Translations under genes and position numbers: made by a program
Source of the DNA: Pycnococcus provasolii
Taxonomy: Eukaryota > Chlorophyta > Pseudoscourfieldiophyceae > Pseudoscourfieldiales > Pycnococcaceae
Assembly (NCBI GenBank): GCA_938743325.2
Contig: OW568867.1
Coordinates: forward strand, 836,501-900,500
Direction: 5' to 3'
Length of the DNA stretch: 64,000 nt
In this document: positions 18,263 to 29,239 of the stretch, piece after piece
How positions within the stretch are numbered: position 1 is the stretch's first letter
How the letters are laid out: the number at the start of each line of letters is the position of its first letter
Notes under the pieces: generated by a model
What the model was told of the DNA's origin: nothing
The model's database searches: none
What the model saw: the letters and a program-made list of their open reading frames with translations, nothing else

Positions 18263-21200
18263 ATGATGACGACGAATGTCAGGAACATGCGATCGATCGT
18301 CACGGCGTCATCAGCCGTTCTGGTCGCTCTGCTTGCTGTCGTCGTAATGCTCAGTGCCGTGAGTGGTGTGAGCGCAGACAAATCGACGACGACGACTTAT
18401 GAGACGACGAAGTACGTTGATGAATACAACTCAGGCTACTACGGTGATGAATACAAATCAGGCTACTATCCCAAGTACAAGTGGTGGGCGCCGTGGACGT
18501 GGAAGTACAGCAGCAACAAGTACAATGACAACAAGTACGACTCTGGATACGACTCTGGATACGACTCTGGATACAGCAAGTACGACTCTGGATACGGCTA
18601 CAGCAAGTACGACTCTAAATATGGAGTTGGGCCGTACTATGGGAAGCAGTACGAGCAGGACGAGCACTACCCGTGCGACACGTTCTACCCCAAGCCGAAG
18701 TGGTACTCGCCGTTTACATGGAAGTATCGCAAGTATGCCAAGTTTGACTACTACTCTGGTCCTTGCGAAGTAAAGAAGGAAGAACACTGTCTTCCCTTCT
18801 GGGGAAAAGATCTTCCTGACGATGCGAGTGAAGCTACTTGGTACACTGTCACTCACGCTTCTGGTGGTGGTGGGTGCCATTCAACAGAAACTCAATACTT
18901 CTATGCGAAGTCAGAAGCGCATGGCTTGACGTTCGCTCTCACGAATTACTACTACAACAATGAAAAGTGGGTATGTGCGATTGACGATATCAGCCGCAAG
19001 AGTGCAATTTGTACGATGGCTGGACATTTTGGAGGAAGCTATTCTACACCTGAAAAGTGCATCCTTACGTTTAAAACGCATCAAAAGGGTGGAAAGTGCA
19101 TTCCACACCACATGGCACTCGACTGTGGGAAGCCACCGTACGTTGAAACGAGCAAATTCAGCAAGATTGACTACCGTGACATTCCCCACAAGGACATCAT
19201 TCAGCAAGATCTCGAGGGTTGCACCTGCGATTCTTCCGACAACTTCCTGAGTGGTACCGCCTACACTAATTGCCAGAGTGAGCCATTCGAAGGAGCGCCG
19301 ATCACCCTTGTCAATATCGCGATGGACCCCGCTCTCTCCGGCAATACTGGCAGCGTCACCGTCGTCTCGTTCCCCTGCGTGACGGAATCGTTCCAGAGTG
19401 TGGTTTTACAAGACTTTGGAAACACTTTCTCAAGTCTTGAGGAAGTTCGCTTCGCCAACTGGGTGACAGGACCTGCGGGGGATTTCAAGGTACGTACGCT
19501 TCCTTCCTTTCCTTTCCCATCTCCTTCTTGATGCTCTGCCTTATGTTCTTCTACAATAATATGGCTTGTCTTCGACAGAACACACACAAAATATTTGGTA
19601 GCACCTCACTAACAAACCAATCACAAATTCATAACAACACAACAACCATTCATCATATCATCAAACAACAAATAATAACAACAACAATAGTTCGAGGACT
19701 CTGCCTCTTTGACGAGTATCTACGCGCCTCGTCTTGAGGGTAACTCGAACCTGGACATCCTCGTACGTATCCGCTTTGAAGAGCCATAATCGACTTTTCA
19801 ACTGATTGCACAAAACTCACCATGTGCTCACCACTCCACCACAAATACAACACCATCACTCACTAAACACACAGATCAGCGACAACCCGAATCTCGCAGA
19901 GGTGGACTTGTGTGCGCTGATGGAGGCGGGAGAGATCGACGTACGTCTCACTTTCTCTTGTCTTATTATTCCTTGAATTTGTTTGTTCTTCCATAACAAA
20001 TCGTATCACTCACTGGATGTGAAATTCACTCACTCTTCCTTACAAAACTTCCATACGAACAAAACAACAGATCCGCGACAACCCGGATCTCCCGAGTGTG
20101 GACTTGTCTGCGCTGAAGGAGGCGAGAAACGTCGCCGTACGTCTCACACACTGCTCTCTTGTCTTTTTATTCCTTGTTTTGTTTGTTCTTCCATAACAAC
20201 AAACCGTATCACGCACTGCATGTGAAATTCACTCACTCTTCTTACAAAACTTCCATACGAACAAAACAACAGATCTTTAACAACGAGAACCTCGAGCAAC
20301 TCAGCGTCCCCCAGCTCAGCACGACCAACTTCTTGGAGGTACGTGACATCCCATGTCTCTTTCATTCTTTCCCACAACAAATAGATTCGTCATTTCATCG
20401 TTACCACAACAACAACAACACAAACTTACACTACCACCAATCCACCATTCAATACAAACGAAACAACAACAGATCCGCTTTAACCCAGTGCTCACGAGCG
20501 TGGACTTGTCTGCGCTGAAGGAGGCGGGAATCGTCGAAGTACGTCTCACTTTCTCTTGTCTTATTATTCCTTGAATTTGTTTGTTCTTCCATAACAATTC
20601 GTATCACTCAAGTGCTGCATGTGAAATTTACTCACTCACTCTTCTTTCCTACAAAACTCCAACTACAAACAAAACAACAGATCGTCACCAATCGTGAACT
20701 CGTCGACGTCAAGCTCTCTGAGTTGACGACAGTGGCCAATTTCATCCTGGTACGTGACAACCCATCATCAAATGGATTCATCGTCACCACAACAACAACA
20801 ACACCAAAACTTACAGTACCACCATTCAATACAAACGAAACAACAACAGATCCGCGACAACCCGAATCTTCTGAGTGTGGACTTGTCTGCGCTGAAGGAG
20901 GCGGGAGAGATCGACGTACGTCTCACTTTCTCTTGTCTTATTATTCCTTGAATTTGTTTGTTCTTCCATAACAAATCGTATCACTCACTGGATGTGAAAT
21001 TCACTCACTCTTCCTTACAAAACTTCCATACGAACAAAACAACAGATTTTTCGCAATCGTGAACTCGTCGACGTCAAGCTCCCTGAATTGACGACAGTGA
21101 ACAATATCAATGTACGTGACAACCCATCATCAAATGGATTCATCGTCGTCACAAGAACAACAGCACCAAAACTTACAGTACCACCTTACAAATGAAACAA

Positions 21201-21756
21201 CAACAGATCATTTTCAACGAGAACCTCGTCGGCATCAGCATTCCTGTGCTGGAGACATTGAGCACCGGATTTCAGGTACGCAACGAGTGACAACAACCCG
21301 TCATCGCCGCCGACCCCCCCACCCATCTATTATTTGTTTTGCTTCTCCGATGTCTATCTACCTCTTTCATCTTTTCCCACACAGCAGATACATTCATCGT
21401 CACAACAACACCAAACTCACGTACCACCCTCCATCCCCCTTTTCCCTCTGACAATCTATCCCTCCTACAATCTTACAGGTTGAAGGCAACAGCAATCTCC
21501 AGACGCTGTGCGCACCCAACCTTGAAGATGGAGGTTCTGTGTGCATCGGCAACGAAAGCAACCAACCATCGCTCGACGCGGACCTGAGTTCGTTAGTGAC
21601 TGGATCATTCACCGGATCCATTTCATCTGATGATTGCTATGGAGGAATCGATCCTCCTACCAACCAACTGAATGCCACCACAGTCTGCGGAGTGGATCCA
21701 AACGGTCTCTTCACCACATTTGGATGCCCGTCGAACGCATGCGCATGCGAACAACC

Positions 21757-21791
<35 letters not shown>

Positions 21792-21808
21792 CGCACCAAC
21801 AACCCTAA
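18263..21808 (+). CDS. Secreted Tyr-rich protein with one-repeat-per-exon L-domain-like solenoid (11 exons)
   Basis: Exons: 18263-19489, 19691-19762, 19875-19940, 20071-20136, 20273-20338, 20473-20538, 20681-20749, 20850-20915, 21046-21111, 21207-21275, 21479-21808; all junctions are phase 0, with GTACGT donors at nearly every intron and AG acceptors. The ~720-residue product has a signal peptide ending near VSGVSA and a YDSGY/YSKYDSGY tract. A Cys-rich region follows. Exons 2-10 each encode one 22-24-residue unit of the type IRDNPNLLSVDLSALKEAGE; a similar unit opens exon 11. The pattern resembles receptor L-domain or BspA-like LRR solenoids. The C terminus is Cys- and Thr-rich (ACA repeat). 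It is probably an extracellular adhesive or matrix protein; its ligand is unknown. ATG 18263 is used; the longer frame opens with TTG. Confidence 0.8.
19490..21478 (+). repeat. Tandem exon-intron array with homogenised introns
   Basis: Ten introns of 95-203 bases separate nine mini-exons. Introns fall into two classes by their starts. GTACGTCTCAC introns follow exons 3, 4, 6 and 8, and GTACGTGAC introns follow exons 5, 7 and 9, so the recent duplication unit looks like an exon pair. Intron 3 (19941-20070) and intron 8 (20916-21045) are identical over all 130 bases. Exons 3 and 8, next to them, differ at 10 of 66 positions. Confidence 0.9.
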
Positions 21809-22053
21809 CCCATCACCACAGCTGGATGCTCGGTGACGTCCAAAGCCTGCAAAAATCCCAAAAATACCAAAAATACCAAAAAGGAAAAAAAAAACAAGCC
21901 TTAAATCACGACCTACGTGAGGATGGATAATAATCCGCTGACGACGAGCGAGTAGTAGTCGGCATTTTTGACCAGTTTTGCCGTCCTCATCCACTACTAC
22001 TGAGCAGGAATAAGCACAATAGCAGAAGGAATGCTAGCAGAGAGAGAGAGAGA

Positions 22054-22086
<33 letters not shown>

Positions 22087-22695
22087 GAGAGAGTTTGGTG
22101 GCAAACACATTTTTTTAATGAAATTTCTTGCAGCCAAGAAAAGAATCACCACAGTTTGTGTTTTGTTTTGTGTGTAATCACCAATCAACAACATCAAAAT
22201 TTCAACTACATTCGAATCTTACAAAACTAGTTACAGCAGGTGTCTCTCTACTAGTACAGTAGAACACACGGTGGCGCATCTCTATCTTGCACATGATGAT
22301 GCGCAAGAAGCACGAAACACCTGATTTTAATTTTATAACATTGGCGTGTGTGTTTCGAAAGAAAGAAAGTGTTGTGTTAGAAATTTTCCATCGCATTTAT
22401 GTATACAATCAAGCATAAAGGATCGTCGTGTTTGTTTGATCGAGGAATCAGAAACAAAATCTGTGAATTTGTCAAGCGCCGGCCACGGCGTAGTACGCCA
22501 TCGAGAGGTGGAATGCACCCGCGGATACGTTCACGTTTAATTTGACTCCGTAAACGGAACGACCGACGAATGTAGTGGGTGTCCCTTCGTCTGCCGCGGC
22601 ACACGGACGTCAAGGGAAAGACTGTGTCGTCATCAACGCCTGAGGACAAAGACGGCCGCGTTCAAGAAGGCCGTGAATCAAGCGCCTCTATCGCC
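21809..22695. other. Intergenic with simple repeats
   Basis: There is an A-rich stretch of CCAAAAATA units near 21850-21890, a GA run (22040-22052) and a CA run (22053-22082). A 100-residue frame at 22579 opens with GTG and a stop lies just upstream; only its C-terminal part from ATG 22696 is annotated. Nothing else is supported. Confidence 0.6.
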
Positions 22696-22890
22696 ATGGA
22701 GGAGAGTCAAAAAGAGGATGATACGCCATCCTCGTCGACGCGCACTACCAACAACCCGCTCGCCGTTGCTGATTCTGAAGAACCGAGCCCATCCGACACG
22801 CTGAGTCCTGGCGAGAAACGCCTTACGCAGTTTCTTAAAGGCAAGGTCACGGCTAGCTCGTTTGTTAATCCAGATAAAGACGAAGTCTGA
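22696..22890 (+). CDS. Possible small acidic protein (64 aa)
   Basis: The frame from a GCCATGG start encodes MEESQKEDDTPSSSTRTTNN followed by an acidic Ser/Pro linker. It ends in a more ordered-looking tail, EKRLTQFLKGKVTASSF. I do not recognise it. A TGTAA signal 9 bases after the stop, as at other genes here, supports a real 3' end. It could be the last exon of a longer gene whose upstream exon I cannot see. Confidence 0.35.
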   Translation: MEESQKEDDTPSSSTRTTNNPLAVADSEEPSPSDTLSPGEKRLTQFLKGKVTASSFVNPDKDEV

Positions 22891-23013
22891 GATATTCTAT
22901 GATGTAATACAAAAGCTTTAATATATAATGATGTAACAAAAGAGTAAAGAATTGAAATTTCCTTGAGCAAGTCCTGCATTTCACTCGTGCCGCGTCCCTG
23001 TGCCTTGTTGGGC

Positions 23014-26000
23014 TTACTCTCCTTTGGACTCCACGTCATTCGTGTCTTGCACATGCGAAGAAGAGTATGACGAATCTTCGGTGTCGTAGGCTGCGTTCCT
23101 CATGCTCGTGCTAAACAAATTCATGAAACTGAGCGAGGAAGCCCGACCAAGCTGGCCTACCCCTTTGATTTTCTTGCGTCCTTTCCAGTCAACAAATATC
23201 CTGTATCCCATGTATGCGCTAACAGCCAAAGCCATGACACTTAATGGAATCGCGCTCGAGAGAATCATGGCGACATGCGTCGGGTTCGTGTTTTTACCAG
23301 TTGAAACAGGCGGTATGGGGGGAGAAGGAGGTGGTGGAGGTGGTGGAGGTGGTGGAGGTGGTGGGGGTGCTGGGCTTGGCGGTGGGGGACTGGGGGGCAA
23401 CGGTGGCGAAGGAGGCGGCGGCGGTGGCGGCATTGGCGGCGGTGGCAGTGGTGAGGGAGGTGGTGGTGGACTCACCTTATCGATTGCCGCAGCTTTCCCA
23501 ATGATAGCTTGCAGACCCGTCAAGCCCATCTCAGCCAGCGTTGACGAAATGCGGTTGTCGAAACCTCCCAGTACGTTGCCAGTGTTGATGGAATCAACTA
23601 GCGCCTCCGAGAATGATTCGGGAGCGGTGATTCGAACATTCAGAGTCACATTGCCGAATGGCAGGCTGCGGCGGGTGGCGTTGGACGAATAGAAGTGCAC
23701 TGGCTCGGGATCGCCTTCTTTCCATATTGCCACGTAAATTTGCTCGTTGGCCACTGGACTCAGGTATGAAACTGCACCTACCAGCACTTCTTTCACGGCC
23801 GCTGTGTATATTTGCTTCGTCGTGGCATCCCAAAGCCCCCCTCCAGGCCCTATCATCTGCAGGGAAAATCGCACGAAAGCTTGCTCAACGGGGGGCGGCG
23901 GAAATGGAGGTGGTGAAGGTGGTGGAGGTGGAGGTGGTGATGGAGGTGGTGGTGGAGAACAGCCCGGAAGTACGTCTGTACCAGGCTGCCAACGCACGTA
24001 CACCAATTGTGATGCCACATTCCCGTTGAATTGCTGATCCATAGCGGCGCCCGCACGCATCCACACCTCCAAGTCCACAAATGAGCCGCACACGCCGTCC
24101 GCAACACTCGGCTGGATCGTCACGCCGTATGCACTCGCGCTCGAGGCGTTTGGATCCAGTGCCGTCACATTCACTTCGTACGTGATTGCCTGATCAAGTG
24201 TCATGTTTCCCGTGAGTGCCACCCCAGCCGTGCGTACGACGAGACTCGAAGGCATCAAGCCCCTCACAGATTCGCTAACCGCGCCGTCGATGTTGTCGTA
24301 CGGATCGTCTTCGACGAAGGTCAGATTGAGTTCAATGGTTTTCGTCGAATTGACAACCGCGGAGCTGTTCATATCCCCCACGCGCCCATCAAACAATGTG
24401 AGTGTCGCATTCGGTTTGATCACGTCAGGCGGCGGGGGGGAGGGTGGTGGTGGCGGTGGCGGCGGCGGCTCAGGAGCTGCAGAGAATGCGCACTGAACAT
24501 CGGCTATGTCTGGAGAGGAAAGCACCATCGCAACTTTTTGAACGGGCATAGGAATCGAGGCTGCCGTAATGCGAAGAAAGTATCGCCCGGGCCTTGGATC
24601 TGTAACGTGGATGCGCTCCACTGGGTTTCGACGGTCAGGCGTACTGCCGCCATTTCCAAGAAATTTCTCTCCGCCTCGTCTCGATATGGTGAGATCTAAG
24701 TCATTCACAAGTTGCACACTTGCACCTTTTCCAGCGGGAATATCATACCACGCAGCCACAGCAACAAGGTAGCGGGGTAACTCCTGCGTAGCATTTGGCG
24801 GTAAAATAATTGGCTGAGGCGGTGCAGGAGAAGTGCTGCTCGTGTTGGTTGCATTCGAATGTGTCGGGGGAGATGGTAACGATGCAGCAGCCTCACTCTC
24901 GCGGATCTCAGTAACGTTATCATCCACGTCAGAAATTGAGGCAAGTGGTGGGCTTTGCGTCACATTTGTGTCCACTATTATGAAGTCGCATGTGTACGAA
25001 TCACCAGCTTGCATAAATGGAATACGGTCCACCACAACACCTGGCACGTCGGAATCAACTGATGCATTCAAGTCCAAACGACCAAATCCTTTTTGTGTAT
25101 CAGGCACACCGAGCTGGCCAAGATACCGTCCATCAGAGGCATATTGAGACAAGGGTTTCGCGCCTGCAAGCAAGACTGCCTTGACTAAGGCGCCCGAAGG
25201 GTCCGTCTGATTTTTCGCCTCTCTGAGATACTGCCGCACAGCTGCGACAGCACCTGCAACTCTGGGAGCTGACATGGAGGTTCCGCTTCGCGAGGTGCGA
25301 GAGCACGTAAAACACGCCGAAGGTGCGCAGCGTGGAATATTGCAATACTCCCATTTGTTGTTTCTACTGGTTGTGTAGCACCATGCGCCGCCTGGATCGG
25401 AATCCGGATTTCGACACGGCGCACCACGCATGGGAATGCCCGCGCTAGCGTATTTTGATGGTTTGTATGAATGTGTCCACGGAGAATCAGAACTCCATGC
25501 TTGGCACTGTACGCCGGTCATTGTCTTGTCAAGCTTGCCCCTGTAGTCGCTTGCATCGGAGACACATGTGCATTCACGTGTCTCATCCAAGGGTAGTTGA
25601 TCGGCGGCGAGAACATTTGACCCAGGAGCAACAATATCGGGCTTGATTCTGCCATCGATACATGGGCCCACAGGTGTGAATTCTGCAAGCGAAATTTCAT
25701 TGACAGTGTTCTCGTGTGCATGCCATACGCGTTTCAATCGAACACTTCGGGGATTTAAGAATAGCTCGTCTCGCGCAGGAGCTGCAAGCGGTGGGTTTAG
25801 TTCAGTTCTCAAGCTGCCATTCTGATTTATACCAGCTGCTGTCGAATTATTTGCTGTCGAATTATTTCCAAAACCGGCTGGTTTTGTGACATTGGCAGTA
25901 TTGCTCGCATTTGCAGCGAGAGCTTGTGTCGTTTCAGTAAGATTGCCGCGTGTTGTATTCAACCGACTAGGTGGCGGTGCTGGAGGTAGATGAGGATACG

Positions 26001-26834
26001 GGGGAGGGGGTGGCCACGGTATAGCCAACAAATCCCGTAGAGCATTCACCGTATGGAAATCATCAAGTGATGCGTATAGAATCGGCAGCTCAGGATATTC
26101 CTTGTTCACTTCAGATGCGCCGGATCTTTTCCACATGTGCGTGAAAATACTGGAAACGTACGGCACGGCATTTTCTGAGCTCGGATTTACCGAATTACGA
26201 ACATCTTGATCATCACGAGCTCTTCCTCCTACTAAGATTAATCCACTGCCTCCTGAATCAAGAAGATCACGAACTCTGTCACGCAACGTGCAGTTCGCAT
26301 CACCGTTTCCGATATAATGCTCCGTTTCGACGAAAGTGATAGCAATCGTGCGATTAGCATACCTTGGCATGGTCGAGTTGTCGACACTCGAACAAGAGCT
26401 TCTCAATTCTTCCAGACGCCAATTCTGTACAGCCTCATCGGTCAGATCTTTGCCTGCAGACAATGCGAAAAATGTGAGCAATTGGTCTGAAGTGTGATCG
26501 TGCTGCAATCCCACACGAGCAATCACCGTCCCATAAGAAGCGTGGTCGGCAAGGTTCTTACTACGAGAGCTCTGACGGGTCTGCAGACCAGGCATTGATG
26601 GAGGTGGTGGAGGAGAAGGAGGTGGTGGAGGAGGTAGTGGTGGTGGAGGAGGAGGTGGTGGAGGTGGAGATTTTGGGATCGCTGATGTTGTGCTAGTCTC
26701 ATTGGAAAAGTTCATTTGCGGCGGGAATGGAGATGATGTGACCGGTGGTGGCAGGAGAGGCGGCAGCGGCGGCGGCGGCGGTAGCGGTGGCGGCGGCGGC
26801 GGTGGTGGTGACGGCGGTGGCGGCGGCGGCGGCG

Positions 26835-26865
<31 letters not shown>

Positions 26866-28497
26866 TGGATAAGTTCTGAGATCTTCGCCCTCCAACTCAT
26901 TCGTTGCGCCGACAGCGATCGCATTTTTTGCCGTTGCTGGACTCAAAATTTCGTGCTTCAACGTCTCGACGGTATTGGTCCATTCGGCTTGTTTGCCCTG
27001 CTTCCTTCTCACGTTACCAGCTGCTACCACCACAACCATATTATCATTTTCATGCAAAAACTTATCAAGTTCGGATGAATGATGCGTGTACTCCTCGGAA
27101 TCGTCTCCCCAACTGATGGTGTGCGTGCGAGCTCCCGCAGATGCGCTCCTCGTCAGGTAATCGCCAAAAGTGCCGATTTCCATGAGTGCTCCACCATTAG
27201 ACCCAATGTCAAACACAATGAGCCTGGCGTCCGGTGCAGAACCCACTCCATCAAGGCCTGCCACGAGGCTGGCGACGTGCGTGCCATGTCCGTGACTGTC
27301 ACTCGCAGTAGCTCTGGACTTTTTCTTAGCATCTTCCCAGACGATGTATGCGTCAATCTTTGGGTGCAGAAATTCGTTCTCCATGGCGACATTTGCCGGC
27401 GTTGCGCCGAGACTAGGCTGCGCGCTAATTGAGAGATTCGTGAAGTGGTTGGGCGATCCACCAAGGATGCACGTGTTCACATCAACGCCTGTATCGCCAA
27501 CACTCACCACCTCACCAGCCCCCTGATACTGATTGTTGTGCCTCCTTAAGGGAATTGTCGTAGCAGCTGTTGTAGTCGTGGTCGTGGTCGCGGTCGATGT
27601 TGTGGTAGTTGATATTGCGCTGGTTGTGCTTGTGGTATTAAAAGCATCCGTAGAATTGGTCGGCAAAGTTGTTGTGTAAATCGAGGTGGTATGGTTGGTG
27701 GTAGTGGTGGTGGAGCTGATTGGCAGGTAAGAAGTGGTAGTGGTGGTGGTGGTGGTCTCAGTGAAGTTGTCCGAGGTGGAATTCGTGGCGTTGTTGTCAG
27801 CGGCGCCGGCGCCGGCGGTGGTGGTGTCAAGTGTCGTTGTGGTTGTCGTCTGTGCGGTTGAACTCGTGGTACTCGTAGATGTGAAATCGCCTTGTCTCAA
27901 AGCGAGTCTGCTCAGCTTCGGTGCAACGAATGCCACACCAGGACTGTTTGCAAGAGCAAGCGCCTCAGCTCCGCCAACTTGGCGCGATATGACGACTCGT
28001 TTCTCCGAAAGCGTATGGTTGATGTACTCGAGAATGTGCACCTCAACAGCTGGGGCTTTCAGTGCACCAACGTGCACCTTTTGACTAGGCTGCAGTGCGG
28101 CCGCTTGCGTGCAACCTCCAAAGCGACGAAAGCCAGATATTAGATTTGCTGCTTCAAGAGGCGTCTCAGACAAGGGAGCTGAGACGACGTACGTGTGACT
28201 CAGCGGAAGATATCCTTGCATGCTTGCGTTGACCAACCGTAAGTACGCATTTAGCTTTTCTGTTGCGGCGAGGGTAATTGGCGGCTTGACAGTGCAGTGG
28301 TACAGTGCAGCGTGAATTCCGTTAGCTGCAAGGGGCACGACGGAAGGCGAGGTTCGATTCTGCGTGCTCGCAGGTCCCACCCCCATCCTGCCTGAGACGG
28401 TTCTCGTGCTCAAGCTTGCATATGCGGGCTGTGTGAAAGTGGCGAGAGTTACGAGGCTGAGAATTAAGAGAGCCAAAGAGAGTCGACTAATCATCAT
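23014..28497 (-). CDS. Membrane subtilase (S8) with inserted kringle domain and poly-Pro stalks
   Basis: The 1827-residue type I membrane protein starts with a signal peptide (about 1-27) and an inhibitor-like prodomain. A Thr-rich mucin-like linker follows. The S8 triad is D335 (VGDTGVD), H407 (HGHGTHV) and S1074 (SGTSMSAP). A long poly-Pro tract (26595-26875) and a PA-like region lie between His and Ser. Residues 976-1057 (25327-25572) form a complete six-Cys kringle (DYRGKL, TGVQCQAW, CRNPDSD, WCYT, WEYCNIPRC), placed between IVAPG and the catalytic Ser. Downstream come a P-domain-like beta region, further PPPP stalks, a TM helix (IPLSVMALAVSAYMGYRIF) and a short cytosolic tail. ATG 28497 is used; the longer frame opens with TTG. 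The frame is intact over 5.5 kb. Confidence 0.88.
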
Positions 28498-29239
28498 GAG
28501 GCACGAGTCAAATAGACGCAGACGCACACGCACGCGCACACCAGTAGGCACCAAGTACACTCCCCAAAGAGGACACTGACTAAGGGCATTATGTATAGGT
28601 AAGTCCCACCACCACTCCCTCCGAGAACGAGTCCTCAGGAGCGCGCAGACAGGGTTGGACATTAAACTTGATTCTGTATGGCGCGCGGGGGGGAGGAGGA
28701 CGAATACTAAAACACACGACCACGGGGTTGCCAAGTCCCAGCAATAATCTGTCCCAGCACCAGAGCACCCACCAAACCACCCGCACGTCTCCGTCGACGT
28801 CTCACCAGGCCCAGGGGGGAAAACAAACCAGCCGTCTCGGTCGGCAGGTGGTCTCGGCTAGCTACTCAGATACCTTAAGTGGTGGCCTGGTGGGGCAGCT
28901 TGCTCCCTTAGACTAGCTAGGTTAGGGTTAGGGTTACCCTGGGTTACAAGCACCTGCCTTTCCGATCGGGCATGTAAGTACTGTACTTACTGTAGTACTA
29001 TCGTAGGGTCTACGTGGTCAAGACTCAAGAAACGCGCGTTACCAAATAACTTTAAGATACGTCTCTCGTGTCTTTGGGTCATACAGACCTGTCATACAGT
29101 ATAAACTACATAGTGGTAACTATTCCTAGCCTAAAGTTTATGGTAAAGTGAAGCTTTTAGTCTATGGATTCCTTTACCGGGTACTGTAGAGGTTGTAAAA
29201 GTTTTACTTACTGTATGTAATATAATTCTAGCGCTTAGT
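28498..29239. other. Intergenic, 5' flank of the subtilase and 3' flank of the PSI-repeat gene
   Basis: It contains a telomere-like run (28919-28945) and several TACTGTA palindrome-like motifs (28976-29010, 29185-29220), which recur in other gaps. No gene is supported. Confidence 0.55.
28919..28945. repeat. Telomere-like run
   Basis: AGGTTAGGGTTAGGGTTACC followed by CTGGGTTA is two to three TTAGGG units plus decayed copies, about 420 bases upstream of the subtilase start. Confidence 0.7.

Noticed and set aside
19875-21275. CRISPR-like or satellite array
   Set aside because: The repeated segments are exons with intact GT/AG borders and conserved reading phase.
23102-23692. Gly-rich plus-strand frames opposite the subtilase
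   Set aside because: Reverse translation of the poly-Pro stalks.
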